Counted from the first letter of the stretch, positions 8,771-21,580 are shown. The stretch is DNA of 64,000 nucleotides from Pseudomonas sp. MWU13-2100 (GCF_023242365.1 NZ_JALLIX010000007.1:1-64000), one strand, 5' to 3'. The notes: generated from the letters alone by a model not told the origin. Made by a program: numbers and translations.

Positions 8771-9838
8771 TTATCTAGCTTTTTTCACATCCAGTCGACG
8801 CAGGTGGCAAGTCACTTCCTCACGGTCGTGGTACAGCTGCTTGCAACCGATGGCCACCCGGATGCCGCGGGCCTTGAAACCCTCTTCGATACGCTCCAGC
8901 AACCGCCGGACTTCGGCATAACGCTGTTTCATCGGCAACTTGAGATTGACCACCGCCTCGCGGCAATGCCCCTCGCCGATCCAGGTCTCGAGCAAGGCGG
9001 CGTTGCGCGCCGGTTTCTCGACAATATCGCAGACCATCCAGTCCACCGGCTGTTTCGGCTTGAAGGTGAAGCCATCCGCCATCAAGTGTTGGACCAGGCC
9101 GGTGTCCATCAGGCTTTCGGCCATGGGGCCGTTATCGATGGCCGTCACCAGCATGCCCCGGTTGACCAGTTGCCAGGTCCAGCCGCCGGGCGCGGCGCCA
9201 AGGTCGACACCCGTCATGTCGCTGTGCAGGCGCTCGTCCCACTGGCCGCGGGGGATAAAGTGGTGCCAGGCCTCTTCCAGCTTGAGGGTCGAACGGCTCG
9301 GGGCGCTCCTGGGGAACTTGAGCCGGGGAATGCCCATCGGCCACATCGCCGAATTGTCCGCCTCGGCCAGACCGAGAAAGACTTCCCGCCCGCTCTTGAA
9401 GGTCAGCAGCAGGCGCGGCTTGTGCGCATCCTCCACCAGCTTGCCGGCCTGGGTCAGGGCCTTGCGCAACGGGCCTTCGAATTTCTTGCAGAAGTTCGAC
9501 AGTTCCTTGCCGTCATTGGTATCGACCACTTCCAGCCAGAGACTGCCGCAGATCGGCCATTGCGCCAGCTCGGCGAGGATCACACTGATGCGATCGGTTT
9601 CCGGCAGGTCGATAAAGCGCCCACGCGCCCATTGCCGGGGAAAGATCAGCTCGGCGAACCGCAAGCCGGCCATCAGTCGACGCGCGCCGTCGTCGTCACC
9701 GCAGACGAACTCGGCGCAGGCGCTGTTGGCCTTGGCCTTGGCGTAGCCCGGGACGTCCAGGTGCGCGGCGTGCTCGGAAATCTCCGAGCAGACTTCACCT
9801 TCGAAGCCGGGACGGCAATGCATAAAGAGGGTGTTCAT
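8771..9838 (-). CDS. rlmM: 23S rRNA (cytidine-2498 2'-O) methyltransferase
   Basis: A 355-residue RlmM (YgdE) family enzyme that 2'-O-methylates C2498 in the peptidyl transferase centre of 23S rRNA using S-adenosylmethionine. The N-terminal part (residues 1-170) is the THUMP-like RNA-binding region; the C-terminal Rossmann methyltransferase shows the SAM loop GVDLGAAPGGWTWQL near 207 and the K-D-K-E tetrad context (MVCDIVEKPARNA, VVNLKLPMKQRY). The length matches E. coli RlmM (366). The ribosome binding site AGGAGTTATCC lies just upstream of the ATG. It precedes tusA in the same direction. Confidence 0.95.
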   Translation of the reverse strand: MNTLFMHCRPGFEGEVCSEISEHAAHLDVPGYAKAKANSACAEFVCGDDDGARRLMAGLRFAELIFPRQWARGRFIDLPETDRISVILAELAQWPICGSLWLEVVDTNDGKELSNFCKKFEGPLRKALTQAGKLVEDAHKPRLLLTFKSGREVFLGLAEADNSAMWPMGIPRLKFPRSAPSRSTLKLEEAWHHFIPRGQWDERLHSDMTGVDLGAAPGGWTWQLVNRGMLVTAIDNGPMAESLMDTGLVQHLMADGFTFKPKQPVDWMVCDIVEKPARNAALLETWIGEGHCREAVVNLKLPMKQRYAEVRRLLERIEEGFKARGIRVAIGCKQLYHDREEVTCHLRRLDVKKAR

Positions 9839-9861
9839 GGATAACTCCTAGACAGTCTGCG

Positions 9862-10012
9862 CTATGGCGAGGGGGCTTGCCCCCGCTGGGGCGCGCAGCG
9901 GCCCTAAAATCGACAAATGCATTGTTCCAGACAGTACACAATCAGGGATTTACGACTACTTCGCAGCCGTACGGGGCGGTGCGGCATTCCGACAAGCCCC
10001 CTCGCCACAAAC
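9862..10012. repeat. REP-like repeat, third type, in the 313-base gap before acnA
   Basis: Left arm TGGCGAGGGGGCTTGCCCCC followed by GCTGGGGCGCGCAGCGGCC (from about 9862); right arm AAGCCCCCTCGCCA near 9993-10007. It is the GCGAGGG(G)GCTTGCCCCCGC repeat common in the P. fluorescens group. The remainder of the 9839-10151 gap holds no gene and presumably the acnA promoter, which I could not locate confidently. Confidence 0.65.
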
Positions 10013-10151
10013 CGGCGCATCATAGCCGAGTTCGGAACCTTGGACTTGCCCATAGAGTCCAGTAATTAGCCAGTTTTCCCAATCGGAGCTAGGTTTAAGG
10101 CTCTGTTCGTTCCACCCGGCCCGTGCCGTGCGGGCCTCAAGGAGTCATTTC

Positions 10152-12893
<2,742 letters not shown>

Positions 12894-12919
12894 TCGGTGC
12901 ACTGCCGTTAGTCTGATAA

Positions 12920-12945
12920 AACACCGGCCCCGGCCGGTGTTTTTT
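12920..12945 (+). terminator. Rho-independent terminator of acnA
   Basis: ACACCGGCC / GGCCGGTGT hairpin followed by TTTTTT, 27 bases after the acnA stop. Confidence 0.85.
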
Positions 12946-13169
12946 ATGTGGGGGGACAAGTGTGGTACTCGAGTGCCAATTAAAGTCAACGAAATAAGGC
13001 GCCACTTTTCGTACACTGCTAGGCTCAAGCCTTTGTTGCTGCAAGCGATTCACCTTGAGGTCAAGTCCACTAACGGCTAGATGCGACCCGCCCCTCAGTG
13101 TTGAAAAATGTATTCAATATTTCCCCAACCCTGCCGATATTCCGTCAAAGCCTTGCGGATAGAGAAACC

Positions 13170-14735
13170 ATGCGTAATAACCAACCCATTACCCAACGAG
13201 AACGCACCTTCCCCGCTCAGCAACGGTTGATTTCCACTACCGACGCCAAAGGCGTGATCACCTACTGCAACGACGCTTTCGTCGAGATCAGTGGATTTTC
13301 CCGTGAAGAACTGATCCGCGCACCGCACAACCTGGTGCGGCACCCGGACGTTCCCTCGGCGGTGTTTGCGCATATGTGGAACACTCTGAAACAAGGCCTG
13401 CCATGGATGGGCATTGTCAAGAACCGCTGCAAGAATGGCGACCATTATTGGGTCAATGCCTATGTGACGCCCGTTTTCGAAGGCAACCAGGTGATCGGCT
13501 ACGAGTCGGTGCGGGTCAAGCCCACCCCCGAGCAGATCCGCCGTGCCGAGGCGTTGTACCAGCGCATCAACCAGGGCAAGTCGGCCGTACCACGGCGCGA
13601 TAAATGGCTGCCGGTGCTGCAGGACTGGCTGCCATTCATCCTGGTCAGCCAGGTCAGCTTCCTGATCGGCGTCTGGCTCAACTCCCACTGGGGCTTCGCC
13701 CTTGCCGCGGCGATCTCGGTGCCGCTCGGCCTGATGGGCCTGAGCTGGCAGCAACGCGGCCTCAAGCGCCTGTTGCTCCTGGCCGAACAGACCACCTCCG
13801 ACCCGCTGATCGCGCAGATGTACACCGACAGCCGTGGTGCCCAGGCTCGTCTGGAAATGTCCATCCTGAGCCAGGAAGCACGCCTGAAAACCTGCCTGAC
13901 CCGCTTGCAGGACACCGCCAAGCACCTGACTCACCAGGCGAAGAGGTCCGACGAACTGGCGCAGAAGAGCTCCACCGGCCTGGATCGCCAGCGCCAGGAA
14001 ACCGAGCAGGTGGCCACCGCGGTCAATCAGATGGCCGCCACCACCCAGGAAGTCGCCAGCCACGTCCAGCGCACGGCCGATGCGACCCAGGAAGCCAATC
14101 GCCTGACCAGTCGCGGTCGCGATATCGCCGGGGAAACCCGCGAGGCCATCGAGCGCCTGTCGGTGGTGGTCGGCGAGACCGGCAGCACGGTCACGCAACT
14201 GGCCAAGGACAGCGACGAGATCGGCGGCGTGGTCGATGTGATCAAGGGGATTGCCGACCAGACCAACCTGCTGGCCTTGAACGCAGCCATTGAAGCGGCC
14301 CGCGCCGGGGAAATGGGGCGTGGTTTCGCGGTGGTCGCCGATGAAGTGCGACAACTGGCGCAGCGCACCAGCGAATCCACCGGGCAGATCCACGCCCTGA
14401 TCGCCAAGCTGCAACAGACTGCTGGCAACGCCGTGCAAACCATGGACGCCGGCCACCGCCAGGCCCAGGAAGGCGTGGAGCGGGTCATGGAAGCCGATGC
14501 GGCGCTGGTCGGGATCAGCGAAGCGGTGGCCAATATCACCGACATGACCACCCAGATCGCCGCCGCCACCGAAGAGCAAAGCTCAGTGGCCGAAGAGATC
14601 AGCCGCAATATCAGCACCATTGCCCAACTGGCCGACCAGACTTCGGAACAGGCCCACGACTCGGCGCACTTGAGCGAAGAGTTGACCCGCACCGCCAATA
14701 CGCAATATTCGTTGGTGGCGCGTTTTAATCGGTAA
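13170..14735 (+). CDS. aer: PAS-domain aerotaxis/energy-taxis receptor
   Basis: A 521-residue methyl-accepting-type chemoreceptor resembling P. aeruginosa/P. putida Aer, which senses redox state through FAD in an N-terminal PAS domain and signals to CheA-CheW. PAS lies at about residues 15-120 ([39 protein letters not shown]), a hydrophobic anchor of about two helices at 150-195, a HAMP-like linker, then the long coiled-coil signalling domain with the conserved hairpin [19 protein letters not shown] near 365. The start at 13170 ([12 protein letters not shown]) fits the family; the 24-residue longer frame has no ribosome binding site support. It follows acnA, as in P. aeruginosa, and has its own terminator, after which the accessory block begins. 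Confidence 0.92.
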   Translation: MRNNQPITQRERTFPAQQRLISTTDAKGVITYCNDAFVEISGFSREELIRAPHNLVRHPDVPSAVFAHMWNTLKQGLPWMGIVKNRCKNGDHYWVNAYVTPVFEGNQVIGYESVRVKPTPEQIRRAEALYQRINQGKSAVPRRDKWLPVLQDWLPFILVSQVSFLIGVWLNSHWGFALAAAISVPLGLMGLSWQQRGLKRLLLLAEQTTSDPLIAQMYTDSRGAQARLEMSILSQEARLKTCLTRLQDTAKHLTHQAKRSDELAQKSSTGLDRQRQETEQVATAVNQMAATTQEVASHVQRTADATQEANRLTSRGRDIAGETREAIERLSVVVGETGSTVTQLAKDSDEIGGVVDVIKGIADQTNLLALNAAIEAARAGEMGRGFAVVADEVRQLAQRTSESTGQIHALIAKLQQTAGNAVQTMDAGHRQAQEGVERVMEADAALVGISEAVANITDMTTQIAAATEEQSSVAEEISRNISTIAQLADQTSEQAHDSAHLSEELTRTANTQYSLVARFNR

Positions 14736-14754
14736 CGGTTAAAACGTTGTACAG

Positions 14755-14786
14755 AACCCGATGATGAATAGTCATCGGGTTTTTTA
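14755..14786 (+). terminator. Rho-independent terminator of aer
   Basis: AACCCGATGA / TCATCGGGTT perfect 10-bp stem with a 7-base loop and T-run; a strong boundary between the conserved locus and the accessory block. Confidence 0.9.
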
Positions 14787-15093
14787 TTGCCCAAAGAAAA
14801 CCCCGCTGATTCTTCTTTTAAAGTAAGAAACTTCCCAATCAATACAGACCTTTAACTGACTCCACATACAACCCTCAAACCCACACTCTGCAAAACCCTT
14901 GACAAGTCCTGACGGTTACTATTCGTTAAAGATCTGGCATGACACCGCATAGATAGTTACCACGCCTACTTGAGACTTTCATGCCTTATTTGCCAGAGCC
15001 GCACGTACCGATGCAAAACACTCACAATAATCGGTAAATAGTCTGACCGTGAAACTACCTGACAACACTCAATTAGATAGCAGGACTATCCTT
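14787..15093 (+). promoter_or_regulatory. AT-rich intergenic region with candidate promoter upstream of the first Ig-module gene
   Basis: About 300 bases, clearly AT-richer than the surrounding genes. It contains a consensus-like TTGACA at 14899-14904; a -10 at optimal distance is not obvious (TACTAT at 14917 is too close). No ORF of note apart from an in-frame GTG at 15049 upstream of the chosen start. AT-rich leaders of this kind are typical of horizontally acquired Pseudomonas genes silenced by MvaT/MvaU; that is inference. Confidence 0.4.
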
Positions 15094-16947
15094 ATGATGG
15101 ATCTAGTGAATACCCAACAGTCTCGCTTCATGAAAGAGGACCTTATCGCTCCCCGTGTCGAGCAAGCCGCCCCGGAGGATGGACTGCTGCCGGCCAGCGA
15201 ACTGGACACCCCGATCACCGTCTCCTTGCCCCTCTGGCCGAATGCGCGACCCGACGACTTCTACCAGCTCACCTGGGACAACGCATTGATTGGCGAACCC
15301 ATGAAACTGGCGCCGCCGCTGCAACCTGGCGATCTGTTGTATGCGCAAATCCCGGTCGCCACGCTCGCCGCCGAAGGGACCCATCAGCTCGGTTATCGGA
15401 TAACCACAGGCCCCGACACCATCGCCTATCTGTCGCAAACCACTCCTCTTGCCATTGATCGCAGCCCACCCGGTGGCACACTCCTGGCCGCTCTTATCCT
15501 TCCTCCCCTCGCCCTCGACGGCCTGAGCAACAGCGAACTCGTCGCCCTGGGCAACCAACTCACTGTCACGGTCCCCGGCTACTTCGACATGCAGTGGGGC
15601 GATGTCATCCAAAGTTACTGGGGCGAACACGCCGGCCCCAGCCATAAGGTACAAGCCGATGAACTGGGCAGCGATAAAGTCCAACTCAGCGTTGACCGAC
15701 ACTTCCTCGAACACCTGGGCAACGGCGAGTTCGCCCTCAGCTACAGCATCCGTGATCGCGCCGGCAATACCTCCGTGCGCTCGCAAGCGGTGATGCTCAA
15801 GTTACAGTTGCAGCAAGTACCGACCAATCTGCAAGCGCCCTTCGCCCTGCAGATCGAAAACGGCCAGGTGCATGATGCCCATGCTCGCGTCGGCGTGAAG
15901 ATTGCGGTGCCCAGCTACCAGCATGTCGCCATCGGCGATGAGATCTGCGTGCTCTGGAACGGTGAACGGGCCGCTGCCCGACGCGTCATCACCGCCCACG
16001 AACTGGACAAGCCCTTGCTGCTGAACGTCGTCGCGCGGTATCTGGTGATTTCCCGCCACGGCGACGGCCCGGCCCGGGTGAACTACCAGGTGCGCCGTAA
16101 TAGCAAGGTGTTTACCTCACCGGAGCTGGAACTCGAGGTTTTCTTGCAACTACCCGGCCCGCAGGACCCGACCCCGCAGACACTGGTCAACGAGGCCCTG
16201 GCCGCACCGCTGATCAAGGGCAAGAATCCGCATGGCCGGCGGCTGGACAACTACCTCGATGAAGACAACGCGCAACTCTCGGCCGACGCGGTCATCGCCT
16301 GGCGCAGAGCGTTCCAGGTCGGCGACCGGATCAACCTGTTCTGGGGACAATCCGGCCAGCCGCTGGTACATCCGATTACCCAGCGCGATGTCGAGGCCGC
16401 CTGCTATCTGGTGATCAACGTGCCCAACAGCCTGATTGCCGAGCAAGGCTGCGGGGTCGATATCAGCGTGCAGTACACCGTGACCCGGGAAGGTAACCCG
16501 AACACCTCCTACTCGCCCAAGCAATCGGTCGCAGTGATTTTCCAGATGCAGTTGCCGGGCGGCTCGGCCGGCCTGATGGAGCCGGTGTTCACCGCGGCCA
16601 ATGTGCTGAATGTAGTGGACCCGCGCAAGGATCCCGAGGGCACGGTGCTGCTGGTCAGCCCCTATCGCAACATGAAACTCGGCGACCGCATCGTCCTGCG
16701 CTTTTGCGGTTTTGACGCGCTGACCGGAGGCAACGAGATCGAGGCCGCGAGCTTCAGCGCCGAACGCCTGGTCGGCGAGCACGAGCTACGTAACGGCTGC
16801 CGGTTGCGAGTGCCACTGGCGCGCCTGATGGCCATCGGGCACGGTCGTGGCCGCGCGCGCTACGAGGTGATCAGCGAGCTGGGACGGGTCATCTCATTGC
16901 CCGCCGATGTCTATATCTCGTCACGCGCGAGCGTCATGGCGCGTTGA
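15094..16947 (+). CDS. Ig-like module protein 1, uncharacterised
   Basis: A 617-residue protein that I do not recognise as a named family. It is made of five consecutive beta-rich modules of about 100-125 residues. Each contains a GD.I..(Y/F)WG-type strand motif: WGDVIQSYWGE, IGDEICVLWNG, VGDRINLFWGQ, LGDRIVLRFCG. Module A starts DGLLPASELD...W, module B LDGLSNSELVALGN, and module D ends QYTVTREGNPNTSYSPKQ. The same modules in the same order occur in the proteins at 19599 and 21623, and modules A-B also near the end of the giant protein at 25095. There is no signal peptide, membrane helix or catalytic motif. The ATG at 15094 is preferred (AGGA at about 15081) to the GTG at 15049. It converges with the autotransporter gene. 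Probably a structural or adhesive protein. Confidence 0.8.
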   Translation: MMDLVNTQQSRFMKEDLIAPRVEQAAPEDGLLPASELDTPITVSLPLWPNARPDDFYQLTWDNALIGEPMKLAPPLQPGDLLYAQIPVATLAAEGTHQLGYRITTGPDTIAYLSQTTPLAIDRSPPGGTLLAALILPPLALDGLSNSELVALGNQLTVTVPGYFDMQWGDVIQSYWGEHAGPSHKVQADELGSDKVQLSVDRHFLEHLGNGEFALSYSIRDRAGNTSVRSQAVMLKLQLQQVPTNLQAPFALQIENGQVHDAHARVGVKIAVPSYQHVAIGDEICVLWNGERAAARRVITAHELDKPLLLNVVARYLVISRHGDGPARVNYQVRRNSKVFTSPELELEVFLQLPGPQDPTPQTLVNEALAAPLIKGKNPHGRRLDNYLDEDNAQLSADAVIAWRRAFQVGDRINLFWGQSGQPLVHPITQRDVEAACYLVINVPNSLIAEQGCGVDISVQYTVTREGNPNTSYSPKQSVAVIFQMQLPGGSAGLMEPVFTAANVLNVVDPRKDPEGTVLLVSPYRNMKLGDRIVLRFCGFDALTGGNEIEAASFSAERLVGEHELRNGCRLRVPLARLMAIGHGRGRARYEVISELGRVISLPADVYISSRASVMAR

Positions 16948-16959
16948 ACGCCCGTCATG

Positions 16960-16995
16960 AAAAAGCCCTCGGCGATCCGTCGTCGGGGGCTTCGA
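16960..16995 (-). terminator. Terminator between Ig-module gene 1 and the autotransporter
   Basis: Hairpin AAGCCCTCGGCG / CGTCGGGGGCTT (imperfect) between the converging genes. The T-run lies on the minus-strand side, so it mainly serves the autotransporter gene. Confidence 0.7.
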
Positions 16996-17023
16996 TAGCG
17001 GCTGTCATCCATGACGACAGGGA

Positions 17024-19282
17024 TCAGAAGGCGTAGCGCAGGCCGAGATTGACACCCCAGGGCTGCTCGATGTGCTCGCCCTTCATGTAGTCGAAGTCGG
17101 CGTGCAACTGCAGGTCCTTCGAAAGCGCCGCGGAAACCCCGACACCCAGTTCGCCACGGGTGCCGAACAGGCTGTTGTCAAAGGCCGTGTCATTGACCTT
17201 CACCGTATTGTCGTTGCGGGAAAATTCATGGGCCATGGCCACCCGCAAGTAAGGTTGCAGCAAACTGCCGTCGCGCAGTTCGAGATTTCGCCCCAGAGTC
17301 GCGCCAGCCTTGCCGAGCACGGAAACGGTCCGGCCGTTATCCACTCTCAGGCCGTTGTCCAACTGGTGGTTATCCCCCTTGACCAGCACCGAGGACAGCT
17401 GCGCGTAAGGTTCTACAAACATATCGTCACGCAACTTGATGTGTTTGCCGAACTCCAGCGACCCGCCGTAGGCGAAGTTGTCGTAGTCACCCTTGGCCTT
17501 GGTGCCGTTGGTCATCGAGACATCGGCCTGGTTATCGAAACGGTTCAACTTGAGCACGCCGTCGAGGTAGTAGCCGTCCTCGCGCAACCAGGTGCCGTAG
17601 GCCCCGAGGGAGTAGCTGTCCACCGTGGCGGAGGTACCACGGCTCAGGCTCAGGTCGGAACGACTGTGCCCAGCCATGACCCCGACCAGCAACTGTCCAT
17701 CACTCACCGGTACCGGCAGATCGACCCCGAAAGACAGGCCTTTCTGCCGCTGCTTGTAGCCGAAGCCCGCCTCGGCGGTGACGTTGTACTGGTTGCCGTA
17801 GCCGCGGATCCAGCCACCGCCCTCGCCACTGGTGCGGATTTCACCCATGCGGCTGCGCAAGGTAGCCAGCTCACCGTACCAGATGGTCGGCCCGACGCTG
17901 AATAACGCCAGCGAGGCTTCGGTCGAGGGGCTGATGGTCTTGCCAGTGCCGACGATAAACCAATCGTCGCCCTGCTTTTCCAGCTGATAGGAGTAGACGC
18001 CCAGGTCGACGCTGCCACCGACCACCTCGAACAGCGCATCGCCGCCTTCGGTATGTACGACGTGCAAGGGCGTGATTTCCGGGGAATTGGGCTCCAGCCC
18101 GGTGTTCTGCACATTCAGCAGGAAATTGCCGTGGGCCTGGCCATTGATGTCCAAGCGATCACCCATGTTGTCCTGCAGGTTGACGTGCATATTGAACATG
18201 CCGCTCCCGGACAGCTCGCCCAAGGACAAGGTGTAGAACTGTTCGGCCGACCCCAGGGTCACGCTCCCCCCGTCCATGGACAGCGATTTGACCTCGGCAT
18301 CGCCGGTCAGCGTCCAGTTCGCTCGACTGTTGATCGCCACGCTGTTGGTGTTGACCAGGTTGCCGAACAGTCGAGCACCGTTTTGCAGGGTGACATCCAG
18401 GGTGCTGCTGTCGTCGGCCACCAGGTCACCACGCAACAAACTGCTATCAGCGGTGAAACCCATGGTGCTGGCGCCCGACACGTCCAGCAAGATACCGTTG
18501 CCGGCCAGCAGGCTCGCACCGTTCTGCACGGTGATTTTCGCAATCGTGGCCTGGTCCGCCGAGATGGCCGGGCCGGTCAGACCTTCAATCGTTGAATTGT
18601 CGACAACGATTTCGGCTTCCTGGGGAATGATCGGCCCGCCCGGCGCCGCCGTTCGACCGTCGAGTTGCAAGCCGATTGAATCACCCTGCACATAGCTGTT
18701 GTTGGTCATGTTCAGCGTAGCCCCGAGCAAGCGGATACCCACACCGCCCACACCGCCATAGTCGCTGCCGAACACCCGGGTATTATCGAGGCTGAGCTGC
18801 CCCAACGCCGCCACCGCAACCCCTATTCCAGCCCCGGAAAGCGTGCTGCCCTGGATATCGGCCCTCGAGGGGGTTTTCGCACCATTCGATGTCAGGGTGC
18901 TCAGCAAGAGCGCCGTCCCGGTAGCGTTGCTGACATCCGCTTCACTAAGGGTTGCCTTTGCCGCAATCAACTCGATCCCTTCGCTGACCTGGCCACCGTT
19001 GACTATCACCTGGGATCCGACTCCCTGAACCCTGATACTGGTAGCCGCGCCACCCTCGGCAATTTCCAACACCCCCCGGTTGATCACCTGCCATGAAGTC
19101 ACCTCGCTCTCGGCCGTCACCGTTTCTCGGCGATTGTCCACCATCCCCAGAGGTTCATTGTCCGAAGCCTCTTGGCCCAGGCTCAGCGGGGAACCCAATA
19201 CCGCCCCCATGAGGCAAGCCGCTTTCCCGAGGCCTTTATATCGATAGCAAAACGGGGTCAATCGATCAGTCGTGCGCAACAT
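17024..19282 (-). CDS. Pertactin-type autotransporter (type Va)
   Basis: A 752-residue classical monomeric autotransporter. It has a basic N-terminus and hydrophobic signal segment (residues about 14-35, LGKAACLMGAVLGSPLSLG, cleavage probably soon after), a passenger of Asn/Gly/Ser/Thr-rich short repeats typical of a right-handed beta-helix (about 45-440; VNGGQVSEGIELIAAKATL, VQNGASLLAGNGILLDV), a pertactin-like end region (SGSGMFNMHVNL...DRLDINGQAHGNF) and a C-terminal 12-strand barrel (about 480-752: GGGWIRGYGNQYNV to the terminal LRYAF with C-terminal Phe). The passenger is short and has no visible protease triad, so adhesion or autoaggregation is more likely than proteolysis. The start at 19282 has GGAGAAG upstream. 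It is oriented against its Ig-module neighbours. Confidence 0.9.
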   Translation of the reverse strand: MLRTTDRLTPFCYRYKGLGKAACLMGAVLGSPLSLGQEASDNEPLGMVDNRRETVTAESEVTSWQVINRGVLEIAEGGAATSIRVQGVGSQVIVNGGQVSEGIELIAAKATLSEADVSNATGTALLLSTLTSNGAKTPSRADIQGSTLSGAGIGVAVAALGQLSLDNTRVFGSDYGGVGGVGIRLLGATLNMTNNSYVQGDSIGLQLDGRTAAPGGPIIPQEAEIVVDNSTIEGLTGPAISADQATIAKITVQNGASLLAGNGILLDVSGASTMGFTADSSLLRGDLVADDSSTLDVTLQNGARLFGNLVNTNSVAINSRANWTLTGDAEVKSLSMDGGSVTLGSAEQFYTLSLGELSGSGMFNMHVNLQDNMGDRLDINGQAHGNFLLNVQNTGLEPNSPEITPLHVVHTEGGDALFEVVGGSVDLGVYSYQLEKQGDDWFIVGTGKTISPSTEASLALFSVGPTIWYGELATLRSRMGEIRTSGEGGGWIRGYGNQYNVTAEAGFGYKQRQKGLSFGVDLPVPVSDGQLLVGVMAGHSRSDLSLSRGTSATVDSYSLGAYGTWLREDGYYLDGVLKLNRFDNQADVSMTNGTKAKGDYDNFAYGGSLEFGKHIKLRDDMFVEPYAQLSSVLVKGDNHQLDNGLRVDNGRTVSVLGKAGATLGRNLELRDGSLLQPYLRVAMAHEFSRNDNTVKVNDTAFDNSLFGTRGELGVGVSAALSKDLQLHADFDYMKGEHIEQPWGVNLGLRYAF

Positions 19283-19598
19283 TACTTCTTCTCCACTAAA
19301 AGAAGTAATAGTTTGATAAGGCTCGAGCACGATTTAATATTAAAAAAGGCCGTCAAAAAAGTCAGAACTTTCCTAAAATTCACACAGTACCTTCCCACAC
19401 AAAGTGGATCCTTTCAAAAACTTCGAGGCCTGAAAAAACCAAAGAATAGTGCTTGACACCTTTCCGACACCTCTATTACGTGAGTCCCGAATAGGAAAAC
19501 GCCTATCGATAAAACCTGAAGTAACACGGCCCTGACCCATCAACATCCGACACGGTCAGTTGCCCTGCCTTCATTCATTTCCAATCAGGAACAGCAAT
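19283..19598. promoter_or_regulatory. AT-rich divergent intergenic region
   Basis: A 316-base gap between the start of the autotransporter gene (minus strand) and Ig-module gene 2 (plus strand), with poly-A/T stretches (TTAATATTAAAAAAGG). A TTGACA at 19453-19458 points towards gene 2, with TATTAC 15 bases on as a poor -10. It probably carries both promoters. No ORF is credible here. Confidence 0.4.
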
Positions 19599-21503
19599 AT
19601 GTGCACAAACAAGAAGCGCCTTATACTCACGCAAAATAGTTACATCCGCGCCGGTCACAAGAATCTGGATAAACCTGATGTAGCGAGCGCATTTCCGGAC
19701 GGCTTATTGCCCTTGAGTGCACTCAACGCGCCACTTCCCGTTACCTTTAAATTATGGGACGACGCCACGACCGACCAGACCTATCAATTGTTCTGGGATG
19801 ACAATGCCGTTGGCACACCCACCGACGTCCTGGACGAAGACCTGGCAAATCCGGATGAATACCTGAGCCTGGATATTCCCGTGGAGCTGCTGGTTGAAAA
19901 GAATGACCCGCTGAATCCAACCGATAAAAAATACAAGCTCCGTTATGACCTCTACGACAAGATCAGCAAAGAGACAACCCCCTCCTTCGACACCCTGATC
20001 GAAGTCGATACCACCCGTCCCGGCCTGCCGAGCCATGGCCCGATGGCCTTCCCCAAAGAGGTCGATGACGGCCTGACCTCCGCGGAATTGACCGCGCTGG
20101 GCGATACCCTCGATGTCATCGTGAGCAGCTATAGCACCATGGCCCAAGGTGATTTCATCGAGACGTTCTGGGGCGACATCCCGGGCCCCACGGCCACCGT
20201 GCAGATGAACGATATCGAGCTGGAAGAAGTGCCGATTTCATTCAGTCGCGCCTTTCTTGAAAACGTCGAATCCCAGGTCGGCAACGCCCTGTCGGATGTG
20301 ACCTATATCGTCACCGACCGCGCCACCAACGTCTCGCCGCGCTCCCTGGCACGGCAGATCCGCTTGCTGCTGGCCGAGATTCCCAACGACTTGCCGCGGC
20401 CGATCGTCGAACAGGCCAGCCCGGCACAGGGTGGGTTGATCGATTACAACGATGCCAAGGCCGGTGTCACCGTCGATATCCCTCATTACATCGGCGCCCT
20501 GCCCGGCGACCTGGTCACGCTGTATTGGGGCGACAGCAACCCGTTGCCGGCCATTCCGATCCAGGATGGCGACGAAGACCAGGATCCGATTCTTTCTCCG
20601 GTCCTGCAATTCGACATTATCAACCGCTTCCCCGAAGCCACGGTCAATGTCCACTATGAAGTGCGCCGCAATGGCGAACTGAAGGGTACCTCGCTGGTCC
20701 TGCCGGTGGCGGTCTACCTGACCCTGCCGGTGCCGGAGGAACGCCTGCAACCGCTGACGATCCAGGGCACCAGCGACAACCCCAACCGCGACGACAACGT
20801 CATCGACCCGGACGACTATGAACTGGATGCGCGGGCCATCTTCCGCTGGGTCAACGGACTGCGGGTCGACGACTACATCAACCTGCACTGGGGCCAGCAG
20901 CAGGTGCCGCAGTGGTATCAGATCACCCAGGCCGACTTCAATGCCGGCGTCGATTTCGACATCGAGGTAGGCAATACGGTGATCAAGGCCGAGGGTACGG
21001 GGGCCGCTATCCCGGTGACCTACACCGTCACCCGCGACAGCAACCCCAACCCGGCACTGGCGCCGAGCCAGGCGGTGGTGGTTCGCTCGAAAATGGAACA
21101 GCCCGGTGGCGATCTCGGCCTTCTGGAACCGGTGTTTACCCGACTGTCCGACGCCGGCCATGTCATTCCGAGCCTGAGTCCGGACGGCACGCCGGTACTG
21201 GTCAGGCCTTATGACAATATCCGCCTCTACCACGACATTGCCCTGACGTTCGAAGGATTCGAACTGGATGGCACCCCGATCCCGGCGGCCCGCTATGAAA
21301 AGACCGACACCATCAACCCGACCAATATCGACACCGGCCTGACCTTTCTGATTCCGCTGGCCAACTTGATCAGCATCTGCAAAGGCTATGCAGAAGTTAC
21401 CTATCGGGTCGAACCGCGTCCTGAACATAACCAGGAACCGGCCAACTCATTGGTGGGCTCGGCACCGGTCAGCATGAACAAACCCGGTGTCGGCTGCAAC
21501 TGA
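19599..21503 (+). CDS. Ig-like module protein 2, uncharacterised
   Basis: A 634-residue paralogue of the protein at 15094, with the same five-module order. Module A has DGLLPLSALNAPLPVTFKLW and TYQLFWDD, module B DDGLTSAELTALGD and QGDFIETFWGD, module C YNDAKAGVTVDIP and PGDLVTLYWGD, module D VDDYINLHWGQQQ with TYTVTRDSNPNP, and module E a variant closing domain (DNIRLYHDIALTFEGF). Modules A and B are closer to gene 3 and to the C-terminal part of the giant protein than to gene 1. It has an N-terminal polar tail of about 40 residues, no signal peptide and no membrane helix. The start at 19599 has CAGGA 9 bases upstream. Genes 2, 3 and 4 run in the same direction and may be one operon. Function unknown. 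Confidence 0.8.
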   Translation: MCTNKKRLILTQNSYIRAGHKNLDKPDVASAFPDGLLPLSALNAPLPVTFKLWDDATTDQTYQLFWDDNAVGTPTDVLDEDLANPDEYLSLDIPVELLVEKNDPLNPTDKKYKLRYDLYDKISKETTPSFDTLIEVDTTRPGLPSHGPMAFPKEVDDGLTSAELTALGDTLDVIVSSYSTMAQGDFIETFWGDIPGPTATVQMNDIELEEVPISFSRAFLENVESQVGNALSDVTYIVTDRATNVSPRSLARQIRLLLAEIPNDLPRPIVEQASPAQGGLIDYNDAKAGVTVDIPHYIGALPGDLVTLYWGDSNPLPAIPIQDGDEDQDPILSPVLQFDIINRFPEATVNVHYEVRRNGELKGTSLVLPVAVYLTLPVPEERLQPLTIQGTSDNPNRDDNVIDPDDYELDARAIFRWVNGLRVDDYINLHWGQQQVPQWYQITQADFNAGVDFDIEVGNTVIKAEGTGAAIPVTYTVTRDSNPNPALAPSQAVVVRSKMEQPGGDLGLLEPVFTRLSDAGHVIPSLSPDGTPVLVRPYDNIRLYHDIALTFEGFELDGTPIPAARYEKTDTINPTNIDTGLTFLIPLANLISICKGYAEVTYRVEPRPEHNQEPANSLVGSAPVSMNKPGVGCN

Positions 21504-21580
21504 CGCTGCAAAGTTACATCCATCTGCAAACCCGACAAGCCCTTTATAAGTAAATACTTATCAAGTGCCTCAGTGTGTCT

